From: DATHBP01 sp035296085
Lineage (GTDB): Bacteria > Actinomycetota > Actinomycetes > Propionibacteriales > Nocardioidaceae
Length of the DNA stretch: 24,060 bases
NCBI GenBank assembly: GCA_035296085.1
Contig: DATHBP010000110.1
Location: forward strand, 1-24,060
Direction of reading: 5' to 3'
Shown here: positions 16,405-24,060 of the stretch, piece by piece
How the letters are laid out: each line of letters opens with the position of its first letter
Numbering within the stretch: the stretch's first letter is position 1
Position numbers and translations under genes: made by a program
The notes under the pieces: generated by a model
The model's database searches: none
Seen by the model: only the letters and a program-made list of their open reading frames with translations
What the model was told of the DNA's origin: nothing

Positions 16405-17738
16405 GCGCGCACCTCCGCTGCCGCGCTGACGCCCGCGGCCCCAAACACCGTCGAAGCCAGCGGGTCGAAGGGACATCCGCGACCGTGGATGTGCTCGAGG
16501 TACTCGTCCTTGAACAGCTGGATCGAGGACGTGATGGGGCTGGTGGCGCCGTCGCCGAGCGCGCAGAACGCACGGCCCAGAATGTTGTCGCAGAGGTCGA
16601 GCAGCAACGCGACATCACTGGAGTTGCCCTGGCCATCCTCGATGCGCTGGATGGTCTGCACGAGCCACCAGGTGCCTTCGCGGCACGGCGTGCACTTGCC
16701 GCACGACTCGTGGCGGTAGAACTCGGTCCATCGCAGCACCGCCCTGACGACGCAGGTGGTGTCGTCGAAGATCTGCAGCGCCTTGGTCCCGAGCATCGAC
16801 CCCGCCGCGGCGACGCCTTCATAGTCCAGCGGCACGTCGAGGTGGTCGGCAGTGAGCAACGGCGTCGATGATCCACCGGGGGTCCAGAACTTGAGCTCAT
16901 GGCCTTTGCGGACGCCGCCGGCGAGCTCGAGCAACGAGCGCAACGTGATGCCGAGCGGAGCTTCGTACTGACCGGGCCGGGTGACGTGACCGGACAGCGA
17001 GTAGATGGTCATGCCCTTGCTCTTCTCGGTGCCCATCGACGCGAACCAGTCGGCGCCGTTGGCGAGAATGGCCGGCACCGACGCGATCGACTCGACGTTG
17101 TTGATCACCGTCGGGCAGGCGTACAGGCCGGCGACGGCCGGGAACGGCGGGCGCAGCCTTGGCTGCCCGCGCAGGCCCTCCAGCGAGTCGAGCATCGCGG
17201 TCTCCTCGCCGCAGATGTAGGCACCCGCTCCGGCGTGGATGACGAGGTCGAGGTCGAAGCCGGACCCGAGTACGTCCTTGCCGAGGAAGCCGGCTCGGTA
17301 TGCCTCCTCGGCGGCCTGCTGCAACCTGCGGACCACGTGCAGCACCTCGCCGCGGACGTAGATGAACGCGTGGCTGGCCCGGATCGCGTAGGCGGCTATG
17401 ATCGCCCCCTCGATGAGAAGGTGCGGCGACGCCATCATCAGGGGGATGTCCTTGCACGTGCCGGGTTCGGACTCGTCGGCGTTGACCACCAGGTAGTGCG
17501 GTTTGGCGGCGGCGTCGCCGTCTTGGGGAATGAACGCCCACTTCATTCCGGTGGGGAACCCTGCGCCCCCCCGACCGCGCAGGCCGGAGTCCTTGACGAG
17601 CTCGATCACCTGGTCGGGCGGCATCGCTAGCGCCGCACGCAGGCCCTGGTAGCCACCCGAGAGCCGGTACGTCGCGAGCGTCCACGCCCGCGGCTTGTCC
17701 CAGGTGTCGGTCAGAACCGGGGTGAGCACATCGGTCAT
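16401..17738 (-). CDS. nuoF: NADH-quinone oxidoreductase subunit F (NADH/FMN-binding)
   Basis: NuoF oxidises NADH on FMN and passes electrons through [4Fe-4S] cluster N3. The glycine-rich NADH site is GRGGAGFPTGMKW (about 55-67), and FMN contacts follow in NADESEPGTCKDI and GAGAYICGEETAMLDSLEG. Cluster N3 ligands are Cys346, 349 and 352 (ESCGKCTPCREG) and Cys392 (AFCALGDGA). The length of 445 residues is normal. The ATG lies 3 nt after the nuoE TAA stop, so the two are probably translated together. The TGA overlaps nuoG. Confidence 0.97.
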   Translation of the reverse strand: MTDVLTPVLTDTWDKPRAWTLATYRLSGGYQGLRAALAMPPDQVIELVKDSGLRGRGGAGFPTGMKWAFIPQDGDAAAKPHYLVVNADESEPGTCKDIPLMMASPHLLIEGAIIAAYAIRASHAFIYVRGEVLHVVRRLQQAAEEAYRAGFLGKDVLGSGFDLDLVIHAGAGAYICGEETAMLDSLEGLRGQPRLRPPFPAVAGLYACPTVINNVESIASVPAILANGADWFASMGTEKSKGMTIYSLSGHVTRPGQYEAPLGITLRSLLELAGGVRKGHELKFWTPGGSSTPLLTADHLDVPLDYEGVAAAGSMLGTKALQIFDDTTCVVRAVLRWTEFYRHESCGKCTPCREGTWWLVQTIQRIEDGQGNSSDVALLLDLCDNILGRAFCALGDGATSPITSSIQLFKDEYLEHIHGRGCPFDPLASTVFGAAGVSAAAEVRA

Positions 17739-17741
17739 CGC

Positions 17742-18673
17742 TTAGCGCGCTCCCTCGTCGTTGTCGCCGCCGGGGGCCCAGCCGCTCGTCGGCGCCGGGT
17801 CCTCGGCATCCCCCGGCCCTTGCCTGACGTCGGCGGGTGACTCAGCGACCTTGGCCTCCGACTCCGCTCGGCCGTGCTCAGCCCCGTCGGGGCCGATCTG
17901 CTCCGCGGCCGCCGCCGAGGCCCCGTCTGCTCTTCCCTCTGCTGGCTGGTCGCTAGCAGGCTGGCCGCTAGCTGGTTGGTCGCTCGCGGGCTGGGAGGCG
18001 CGGGGCTCGTCGGAGCTAGTTGCAGTGGCAGGCGCCTGCCACTTCCGATCGCGCGCGAGCCGCAGACCCACCAAGGTGGCTGGCCCGCCGGCGGGGCCTT
18101 CGTCGGCCTTGCCGTCGGGGAAGCCCGCCAGCACCCGTTCGGCGTCCCGCCAGGTGCCGACCGTGGCGCCCCGCGTGGCGGCCACCGGACGCCGCGCACG
18201 CAGGTCGTCGACCAGCCGCACTGCGGACTCTGGGGTCTGGTTGTCGAAGAACTCCCAGTTGACCATGACCACCGGCGCATAGTCGCAGGCGGCGTTGCAC
18301 TCGACGTGCTCGAGGGTGATGGCACCGTCCTCGGTCGTCTCGTCGTTGCCGATGCCAAGGTGGCCTTGGAGGCGCTCGAAGATGAGGTCACCGCCGAGCA
18401 CAGCGCACAGCGTGTTGGTGCAGACGCCGACGTGGTAGTCGCCGAGCGGCCGGCGCTTGTACATCGTGTAGAACGTCGCGACGGCAGAGACCTCCGCGGC
18501 TGTCAGCCCCAGCACGTTGGCGCACGCCTCGATACCGGCCGGCGTCACATGGCCGTCGACGCTTTGCACCAGGTGGAGCATCGGGAGCAACGCCGAGCGC
18601 GGCCGAGGGTAACGTCCGGCGATCTCCTGCAGCTCTGCGTAGGTGGACGCGTCGATCCGGGTCGGCACGCTCA

Positions 18674-18674
<1 letters not shown>
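17742..18674 (-). CDS. nuoE: NADH-quinone oxidoreductase subunit E with long disordered tail
   Basis: NuoE is the thioredoxin-fold subunit holding [2Fe-2S] cluster N1a beside the FMN site of NuoF. Ligands are intact: Cys85 and Cys90 (CTNTLC) and Cys126 and Cys130 (CNAAC). The conserved part ends near residue 215, including a stretch with TRGATVGTWRDAERVLAGFPDG that actinobacterial NuoE usually has. After it comes a tail of about 90 residues rich in Ala, Pro, Asp, Glu and Gln, containing three QPAS[D/G] repeats, which looks disordered. I chose ATG 18674 because it overlaps the nuoD TGA by one base (TGATG). The longer reading from 18842 is arginine-rich and overlaps nuoD. Confidence 0.95.
17944..17988 (-). 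repeat. 15-bp minisatellite, three units, in the nuoE tail
   Basis: Three consecutive 15-nt units (17944-17958, 17959-17973, 17974-17988) are near identical and keep the reading frame. They encode the pentapeptide QPASD/QPASG/QPASD in the tail of NuoE, and a degraded fourth unit follows at 17989. The differences are mostly at single positions (for example GGCTGGTCGCTAGCA versus GGCTGGCCGCTAGCT on plus). Such arrays change copy number by replication slippage. Confidence 0.85.
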
Positions 18675-20031
<1,357 letters not shown>

Positions 20032-20035
<4 letters not shown>

Positions 20036-20808
20036 GTGTATGACCTTCGCTGGTCTGGCGGCGGGATGGTCGCTCCCTTGTACTCCACCGGGATGCCGCC
20101 GAGGGGATAGTCCTTGCGCTGCGGGTGGCCCGGCCAGTCGTCCGGCATCTCGATGCGGGTCAGCGCCGGGTGTCCGTCGAAGACGATGCCGAAGAAGTCG
20201 AACGTCTCCCGCTCGTGCCAGTCGTTCGTCGGGTAGACGGCGACGACGGACGGAATGTGTGGGTCGTCGTCTGGGCAGGTGACCTCGAGGCGGATGCGGC
20301 GGTTGTGGGTCATCGACATCAGGTGGTAGACCGCATGCAGCTCGCGGCCCTTCTCCTCGGGGAAGTGAACCCCAGACACTCCGCTGCAGAACTCGAAGCG
20401 CAGTGCTGGGTCGTCACGCAGGTGCTTGGCGACCTCGAGCAGGTGTGCTCGCCGGACGAAGAACGTCAGCTCACCACGGTCGACGACGACCTTCTCGAGC
20501 GCAGCGCCGGCGCCCGCGGTCGTCAGCGCCTCGTCCAAGCGGTCGGCGACCTCGTCGAACCAGCCGCCGTAGGGCCGGGGCGACTGGCCGGGCATGGGCA
20601 CCACCCGGACGAGCCCGCCGTAGCCGGTGGTGTCGCCCGAGCCGTGGACGCCGAACATGCCGTGGCGCACCTCGACGACGTCGAGCTGCTCGGTGCCGGC
20701 CTCCTGCTGGGGAGTCAGGTTGTCCGGCATCCGCTCCGTGATGCCCTCCCGGCCTGGCGCCTTCACCGGCACCGAGGGGCTGGCCTGGCCGCCACTGTCC
20801 TGCGTCAC
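20032..20808 (-). CDS. nuoC: NADH-quinone oxidoreductase subunit C
   Basis: NuoC is the 30-kDa-type structural subunit of the connecting arm. The family signature lies in ERETFDFFGIVFDGHPALTR followed by MPDDWPGHPQRKDYPLGG (about 195-235). The first 60 residues are polar, variable and probably flexible; an N-terminal extension like this is common in actinobacterial NuoC. The length is 258 residues. The GTG start overlaps the nuoB stop in a GTGA junction, which decides the start. Confidence 0.96.
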
Positions 20809-21359
20809 CTCAGCATCCCCAGCTGGTCATGGGTGGGCACCGCGCGCATCGCCTCGCGCTCCTGCTGCTCGATCTCGTCGGCGCGGTTGGCCCCCAGCTT
20901 GGTGTGCTGGATCTTGTCGTGCAGCTTGAGGATCGAGTCGATGAGCATCTCGGGGCGGGGCGGGCAGCCCGGCAGGTACATGTCGACGGGGACGATGTGG
21001 TCGACGCCCTGGACGATCGCGTAGTTGTTGAACATGCCGCCGCTGGAGGCGCAGACCCCCATGGCCAGCACCCACTTGGGGTTGGCCATCTGGTCGTAGA
21101 TCTGGCGCAGCACCGGGGCCATCTTCTGGCTCACCCGGCCGGCGACGATCATCAGGTCTGCTTGGCGGGGCGAAGCCCGGAACACCTCCATGCCAAAGCG
21201 GGCGAGGTCATAGCGCGGGCCGCCGGAGGTCATCATCTCTATCGCGCAGCACGCCAGCCCGAAGGTCGCGGGCCACAGCGACGCCTTGCGGAAGTAGCCG
21301 GCCAGCCCCTCTACGGTCGTCAGCAGCACGCCACTGGGCAGCTTCTCCTCGATGCCCAT
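20805..21359 (-). CDS. nuoB: NADH-quinone oxidoreductase subunit B (cluster N2)
   Basis: NuoB carries the terminal [4Fe-4S] cluster N2, which reduces the quinone. Its four ligands are visible: the tandem Cys37-Cys38 (FGLACCAIEMM), Cys103 (GVCASSGGMF) and Cys132 (YLPGCPPRPEML). The length of 184 residues is normal. The ATG lies 37 nt after the nuoA stop, with AGGTAG about 4 nt upstream as a weak ribosome site. Confidence 0.97.
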   Translation of the reverse strand: MGIEEKLPSGVLLTTVEGLAGYFRKASLWPATFGLACCAIEMMTSGGPRYDLARFGMEVFRASPRQADLMIVAGRVSQKMAPVLRQIYDQMANPKWVLAMGVCASSGGMFNNYAIVQGVDHIVPVDMYLPGCPPRPEMLIDSILKLHDKIQHTKLGANRADEIEQQEREAMRAVPTHDQLGMLR

Positions 21360-21396
21360 GGGCTACCTGGTCCTTTCGTACGCCGCTGGTGTCATG

Positions 21397-21756
21397 TCAA
21401 TCCCACTCGAGCCCACCGCGTCGCCACACGTAGGCGTAGACGACGAAGATCGTGGCGATGAACAAGACCATCTCCGCCAGCCCGAAGATGCCGAGCGAGT
21501 CGAATGCGACGGCCCACGGGTAGAGGAAGACGATCTCGATGTCGAAGACGATGAAGAGCATCGCGGTGATGTAGTACTTCACCGGGAAGTGCCCGCCGCC
21601 GGCCGGCTGCGGAGTCGGCTCGATTCCGCACTCGTAGGAGTCGAGCTTGGCCCGGTTGTAGCGCTTCGGGCCGGCGAGCGCGCTGGCTACCAGCGAGAAC
21701 ACGGCGAAGGCGGCGGCCAGCAGGCCCAAGCCAAGAATCGGCCAGTACAGGTCCAC
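21397..21756 (-). CDS. nuoA: NADH-quinone oxidoreductase subunit A
   Basis: NuoA is a small membrane subunit at the junction of the two arms. The 119-residue protein has three membrane helices and the long conserved loop YECGIEPTPQPAGG with FPVKYYITAMLFIVFDIEIVF following, including the loop cysteine that borders the quinone channel. The start is GTG, preceded by an unusually purine-rich stretch (GGAAGGAAGGGGG) that offers several overlapping Shine-Dalgarno registers. It is the first of the fourteen nuo genes and lies 86 nt downstream of the MenJ-like gene on the same strand. Confidence 0.96.
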   Translation of the reverse strand: MDLYWPILGLGLLAAAFAVFSLVASALAGPKRYNRAKLDSYECGIEPTPQPAGGGHFPVKYYITAMLFIVFDIEIVFLYPWAVAFDSLGIFGLAEMVLFIATIFVVYAYVWRRGGLEWD

Positions 21757-21785
21757 GCCGTCCCCCTTCCTTCCTTCTCCGTCCG

Positions 21786-21797
21786 GCCCGGCCGGGC
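21786..21797. other. 12-bp perfect GC palindrome in the nuoA leader
   Basis: GCCCGGCCGGGC is self-complementary and sits about 30 nt before the nuoA start. As RNA it could form a very small GC stem or could be a protein site. It has no loop or T-tract to support a terminator call. In such GC-rich DNA it may be chance. Confidence 0.3.
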
Positions 21798-21806
21798 GGG
21801 ATGCTC

Positions 21807-21812
21807 ATCCTA
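21807..21812 (-). promoter_or_regulatory. Possible internal promoter -10 for nuoA
   Basis: On the minus strand TAGGAT matches TANNNT. It would start a transcript near 21800 with a leader of about 44 nt that contains the purine-rich ribosome site. I see no acceptable -35. It would let nuoA-N be expressed apart from the MenJ-like gene. The evidence is weak. Confidence 0.3.
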
Positions 21813-21842
21813 GGTCTGCTGCGCCGTGCCTCGGCGGGTAGG

Positions 21843-23141
21843 TCAGGCGGCCGGCGCGGCCTTGCTCAAGGCGTTGACCAACCGGTCCATCGTGTCGCCA
21901 CCACGAGGCTCGGTGAGGTTGGCCAGCAGCTTCAGCGTGAACCGCATCAGCGTTCGGTGCGACAAGCCGCGCTGGGTGGCCAGGGCCATCACGCCGGGAT
22001 GACCGATCGCCTTCACGAAGATCCGGCCGAGCGTGTAGTAGCCGCCATAGGCGTGGTCGAGCGCCGCGGGGTAGGCGTGCAGGGCTCGCTCGCGCGCGGG
22101 GCCGGCGGGGCGGTCCAGCGCCTGCACGACGACATCGGCGGCAACCTCGGCGGACTCCATCGCGTACGCGATGCCCTCGCCGTTGAACGGGTTGACCATC
22201 CCGCCCGCGTCGCCCAGCAGCAACATGCCCTTCGCGTAGTGCGGCTTGCGGTTGAAGCCCATCGGCAGTGCCGCCCCCCGCACTGGCCCGGTGCGGTTCT
22301 CCTCGAGAAACCCCCACTGGACCGGGGTGTGCTCGAGCCATCGGCGCAGCAGATCCTTGTAGTCGACCTGCTGAAAGGCGCTCGACGTGTTCAAGATCCC
22401 GAGGCCGACGTTGCAGGTGCCGTCGCCAACTCCGAAGATCCAGCCGTAGCCCGGCAGCAACGAGCCCTCCCCCGGGGCGCCGTCCCAGAGCTCGAGCCAC
22501 GACTCCAGCCAGTCGTCGTCATGGCGGGGGCTCGTGTAGTAGGTCCGGACTGCGACGCCCATCGGGCGGTCGGCGCGCTTGGCGATTCCCATGGCGAGCG
22601 CCAGCCGGCTCGAGTTGCCGTCGGCTGCGAGCACGATCGGCGCCTGGTAGCTCAACTCGTCGCCGCTCTTGCGGCCGGTCTCGTCGACGTGCCTGACCGT
22701 CACGCCGCGGATGTGTCCGCTGCGCTCGTCCAGCAGTGGCCCGGTGACGGCGGTGCGCTCACGAAGCCGGGCGCCGGCTTTCTGCGCATGCCGGGCGAGG
22801 ATCTCGTCGAAGTCCAACCGGGTGCGCACGAGCCCGTAGCTTGGGTACTCGGCCAGGTCGGGCCACGGCAGCTCGAGGCGGTGGCCGCCTCCGACGATGC
22901 GCAAGCCCCGGTTCTTGAGCCAGCCCGGTTCGTCGAGGTCGATGCCGATGCGCAGCAGCTGGCGAGCCGCTCGAGGTGTCAGCCCGTCGCCGCACACTTT
23001 CTCGCGGGGGAACGCCGTCTTCTCCAGGAGCAGCACGTCGAGACCGGTCTGCGCGAGGTGGTAGGCGGCTGTCGCACCCGCCGGACCCGCGCCGACGATG
23101 AGAACGTCGGCCCGCCGCTCGTCGGCGGTGGTCCAGGCCAT
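21843..23141 (-). CDS. Geranylgeranyl reductase-family flavoprotein, probable menaquinone side-chain reductase (MenJ-like)
   Basis: This is an FAD-dependent oxidoreductase of the geranylgeranyl reductase family. The N-terminal dinucleotide-binding motif is VGAGPAGATAAY (16-27) with an acidic residue at the end of the second strand (Glu40). CGDGLTPRA (50-58) and the C-terminal LLLGDAGGMVNPFNGEGIAYAMESA (about 307-331, shown here in family terms) are the other hallmarks. It resembles mycobacterial MenJ across its length, including LPGYGWIF near 229-236, and MenJ saturates an isoprene unit of menaquinone. The 432-residue length fits. The ATG has a GGGGG ribosome site 4 nt upstream. Its place directly before nuoA, with a prenyl synthase after nuoN, supports a menaquinone role. 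Reduction of other isoprenoid lipids remains possible. Confidence 0.88.
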   Translation of the reverse strand: MAWTTADERRADVLIVGAGPAGATAAYHLAQTGLDVLLLEKTAFPREKVCGDGLTPRAARQLLRIGIDLDEPGWLKNRGLRIVGGGHRLELPWPDLAEYPSYGLVRTRLDFDEILARHAQKAGARLRERTAVTGPLLDERSGHIRGVTVRHVDETGRKSGDELSYQAPIVLAADGNSSRLALAMGIAKRADRPMGVAVRTYYTSPRHDDDWLESWLELWDGAPGEGSLLPGYGWIFGVGDGTCNVGLGILNTSSAFQQVDYKDLLRRWLEHTPVQWGFLEENRTGPVRGAALPMGFNRKPHYAKGMLLLGDAGGMVNPFNGEGIAYAMESAEVAADVVVQALDRPAGPARERALHAYPAALDHAYGGYYTLGRIFVKAIGHPGVMALATQRGLSHRTLMRFTLKLLANLTEPRGGDTMDRLVNALSKAAPAA

Positions 23142-23190
23142 GACACCCCCTGCAGAGGCGGGACGGGCGACGCTGCGGTTCGCTGCCGGC

Positions 23191-23214
23191 CGCTCGTGAA
23201 AATCTTCACGAGCG
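23191..23214. promoter_or_regulatory. Perfect 10-bp inverted repeat, candidate CRP/GlxR or Rex operator
   Basis: The arms CGCTCGTGAA (23191-23200) and TTCACGAGCG (23205-23214) are perfectly complementary around the centre AATC. The inner part fits CGTGA-N6-TCACG, the form described for mycobacterial CRP and close to GlxR sites. It also fits GTGAA-N4-TTCAC, the core of the actinobacterial Rex site, but with C/G in place of the outer T/A. It lies just downstream of the candidate -10 of the MenJ-like/nuo transcript, a position suited to repression. Confidence 0.6.
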
Positions 23215-23223
23215 CGCCACGTC

Positions 23224-23229
23224 AGTGTA
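23224..23229 (-). promoter_or_regulatory. Candidate -10 of the MenJ-nuo-prenyl synthase operon
   Basis: On the minus strand the hexamer is TACACT, matching TANNNT. It would start transcription near 23217, giving a leader of about 75 nt before the MenJ-like ATG and putting the palindrome within the first 30 transcribed bases. The -35 (TGGCGA at spacing 17) matches the consensus at only 3 of 6 positions, which may mean an activator or another sigma factor is needed. Confidence 0.4.
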
Positions 23230-23278
23230 AGTCGCGTCTCGACGGGTCGCCACCCGGGGGCGTCCGCGCCTAACCGGC

Positions 23279-23309
23279 TTGCAGCTCCACCCGCTGGAGG
23301 CGTCAGGCT
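23279..23309 (+). promoter_or_regulatory. Possible MerR-type promoter of the regulator gene
   Basis: TTGCAG (23279-23284) and CAGGCT (23304-23309) are separated by 19 nt, the overlong spacing typical of promoters controlled by MerR proteins. The spacer holds the inverted repeat CTCCA (23285-23289) and TGGAG (23295-23299). The second hexamer ends 6 nt before the ATG at 23316, so the transcript could be leaderless and self-regulated. Both hexamers match the consensus poorly and the repeat is short. Confidence 0.3.
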
Positions 23310-23315
23310 TCGACC

Positions 23316-24060
23316 ATGAGCAAGCGAGTGGGACGGCTGTACGGCATCGGCGCACTGGCCCGGCGTACCGGGTTATCGGTCCGCACGATCCGGTTCTGGT
23401 CGGACTCAGGACTCGTGCCCCCCACACAGCGCAGCGCGGCTGGCCACCGACTCTTCGATGCGGCCGCCATGGCAAGGCTCGAGCTCGTCGCGACGCTGCG
23501 CCAGCTCGATGTCGGCTTGGACGCCATTCGGTCGGTGCTGGCGCGCAAGACCACCATCGCAGCTGTTGCTGACGTACACGCGCGGGCGATCGAGGCGGAG
23601 ATCGAAGCACTGCGGGCGCGTCGAGCGGTGCTCGTCGCGATTGCCGAGCGAGAACCAACGACCGAGGAGATGAGGTTGATGCACGACGTGGCGCGCATGT
23701 CCGCGGTTGAGCGGCAGCGCCTGGTGGACGACTTCGTAGCGGAGACGTTCGGCGACGGCCCGGAGCCGAGCGGTCTAAGCGGTCGCATGCAGCAGCTGAC
23801 GCCGGCGCTGCCGGAGAATCCGACAGCGGAGCAGGTACGGGCCTGGATCGACATCGCTGAGCTCTTGCTGGACCCCGGCTTTCGAGATCGGGTACGCGAG
23901 ATGGCGGATGCGGGCCGGAGCGCCGCTGCGACCGACGTACTCCACCAGGACACGGGCCAGTCCTTCTACGTGGCAGTGACCACGCACGCGGGGGCGGCGC
24001 TGGCCGGCGGGGTCGACCCCGGGTCCATCGAGGCCGAGCGGATCGTCCAGCGCATCTTGC
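23316..24060 (+). CDS. MerR-family transcriptional regulator, cut by the window edge
   Basis: This reading frame has no stop before the right end of the window and gives at least 248 residues. The N-terminus is a classic MerR winged-helix DNA-binding domain: YGIGALARRTGLSVRTIRFW (9-28) is the helix-turn-helix, followed by SDSGLVPPTQRSAAGHRLFD (wing, 29-48) and a coiled-coil dimerisation region with EIEALRARRAVLVAIAERE. The C-terminal part is a long helical domain with no recognisable metal-binding cysteines, so a metal sensor is unlikely and the ligand is unknown. ATG 23316 is the first start after an in-frame TAA at about 23271; GGAGG lies 15 nt upstream, too far for a normal ribosome site. 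A rare TTA leucine codon lies at 23373-23375, in the helix-turn-helix. It is divergent from the MenJ-nuo block. Confidence 0.85.
   Translation, partial: MSKRVGRLYGIGALARRTGLSVRTIRFWSDSGLVPPTQRSAAGHRLFDAAAMARLELVATLRQLDVGLDAIRSVLARKTTIAAVADVHARAIEAEIEALRARRAVLVAIAEREPTTEEMRLMHDVARMSAVERQRLVDDFVAETFGDGPEPSGLSGRMQQLTPALPENPTAEQVRAWIDIAELLLDPGFRDRVREMADAGRSAAATDVLHQDTGQSFYVAVTTHAGAALAGGVDPGSIEAERIVQRIL

Noticed and set aside
16405..16476. Longer nuoG starting at 16476
   Set aside because: The extra 24 residues are Gly/Arg-rich and lie over the nuoF 3' end. ATG 16404 has a Shine-Dalgarno and an ATGA overlap.
23191..23214. Palindrome read as a transcription terminator
   Set aside because: It lies between two divergent genes, where no transcript needs ending, and has no T-tract on either side. 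An operator is the better reading.
23303..23953. 216-codon minus-strand frame at the right end
   Set aside because: It is antisense to the MerR-family gene, whose helix-turn-helix motif is unmistakable. Its serine-rich product shows no family signature.

Overview
This is a GC-rich chromosomal window from an actinobacterium (Actinomycetota; I cannot fix the genus). The evidence is strong G/C bias at third codon positions, frequent GTG starts, leaderless-looking promoters, actinobacterial-type 2-oxoglutarate:ferredoxin oxidoreductase, and actinobacterial-style tails on complex I subunits. I see no tRNA, rRNA, CRISPR array, insertion sequence or phage gene. No gap between genes exceeds 300 bases.

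Layout. On the plus strand, 37-3032 holds korA-korB (2-oxoglutarate:ferredoxin oxidoreductase). A minus-strand gene at 3060-3767 encodes a secreted two-domain protein of unknown function and is convergent with korB. It is divergent from rarD (EamA-family permease, plus strand, 3858-4766). From 23141 down to 4782 everything lies on the minus strand and reads as one co-directional block: a MenJ/geranylgeranyl-reductase-like flavoprotein, all fourteen NADH-quinone oxidoreductase genes in canonical order (nuoA to nuoN), then a long-chain polyprenyl diphosphate synthase. A MerR-family regulator starts at 23316 on the plus strand, divergent from this block, and runs off the right edge.

How the genes work together. 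The nuo genes encode a complete proton-pumping complex I: NuoE, F and G form the NADH-oxidising module, NuoB, C, D and I the connecting iron-sulphur arm, and NuoA, H, J, K, L, M and N the membrane arm. The two flanking genes on the same strand plausibly make and modify its electron acceptor. The polyprenyl synthase would supply the menaquinone side chain, and the MenJ-like reductase would saturate part of it. korAB adds a TCA-cycle step that yields reduced ferredoxin. Overlapping stops and starts (ATGA or GTGA) at most nuo junctions indicate translational coupling.

Regulation. A perfect 10-bp inverted repeat with a 4-bp centre (23191-23214) lies upstream of the flavoprotein and fits both CRP/GlxR-type and Rex-type operators. 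Three single-gene or short transcripts (korA, the secreted protein, rarD) each have a TANNNT hexamer exactly 7 nt before the start codon, suggesting leaderless mRNAs. A 9-bp hairpin pairs the two stop codons of convergent rarD and the polyprenyl synthase.

The content is mostly conserved core metabolism. I found no convincing new multi-gene system. The items most worth a second look are the regulatory palindrome, the leaderless promoter set, the stop-codon hairpin, the repeat-bearing NuoE tail and the small duplication between korB and its neighbour.
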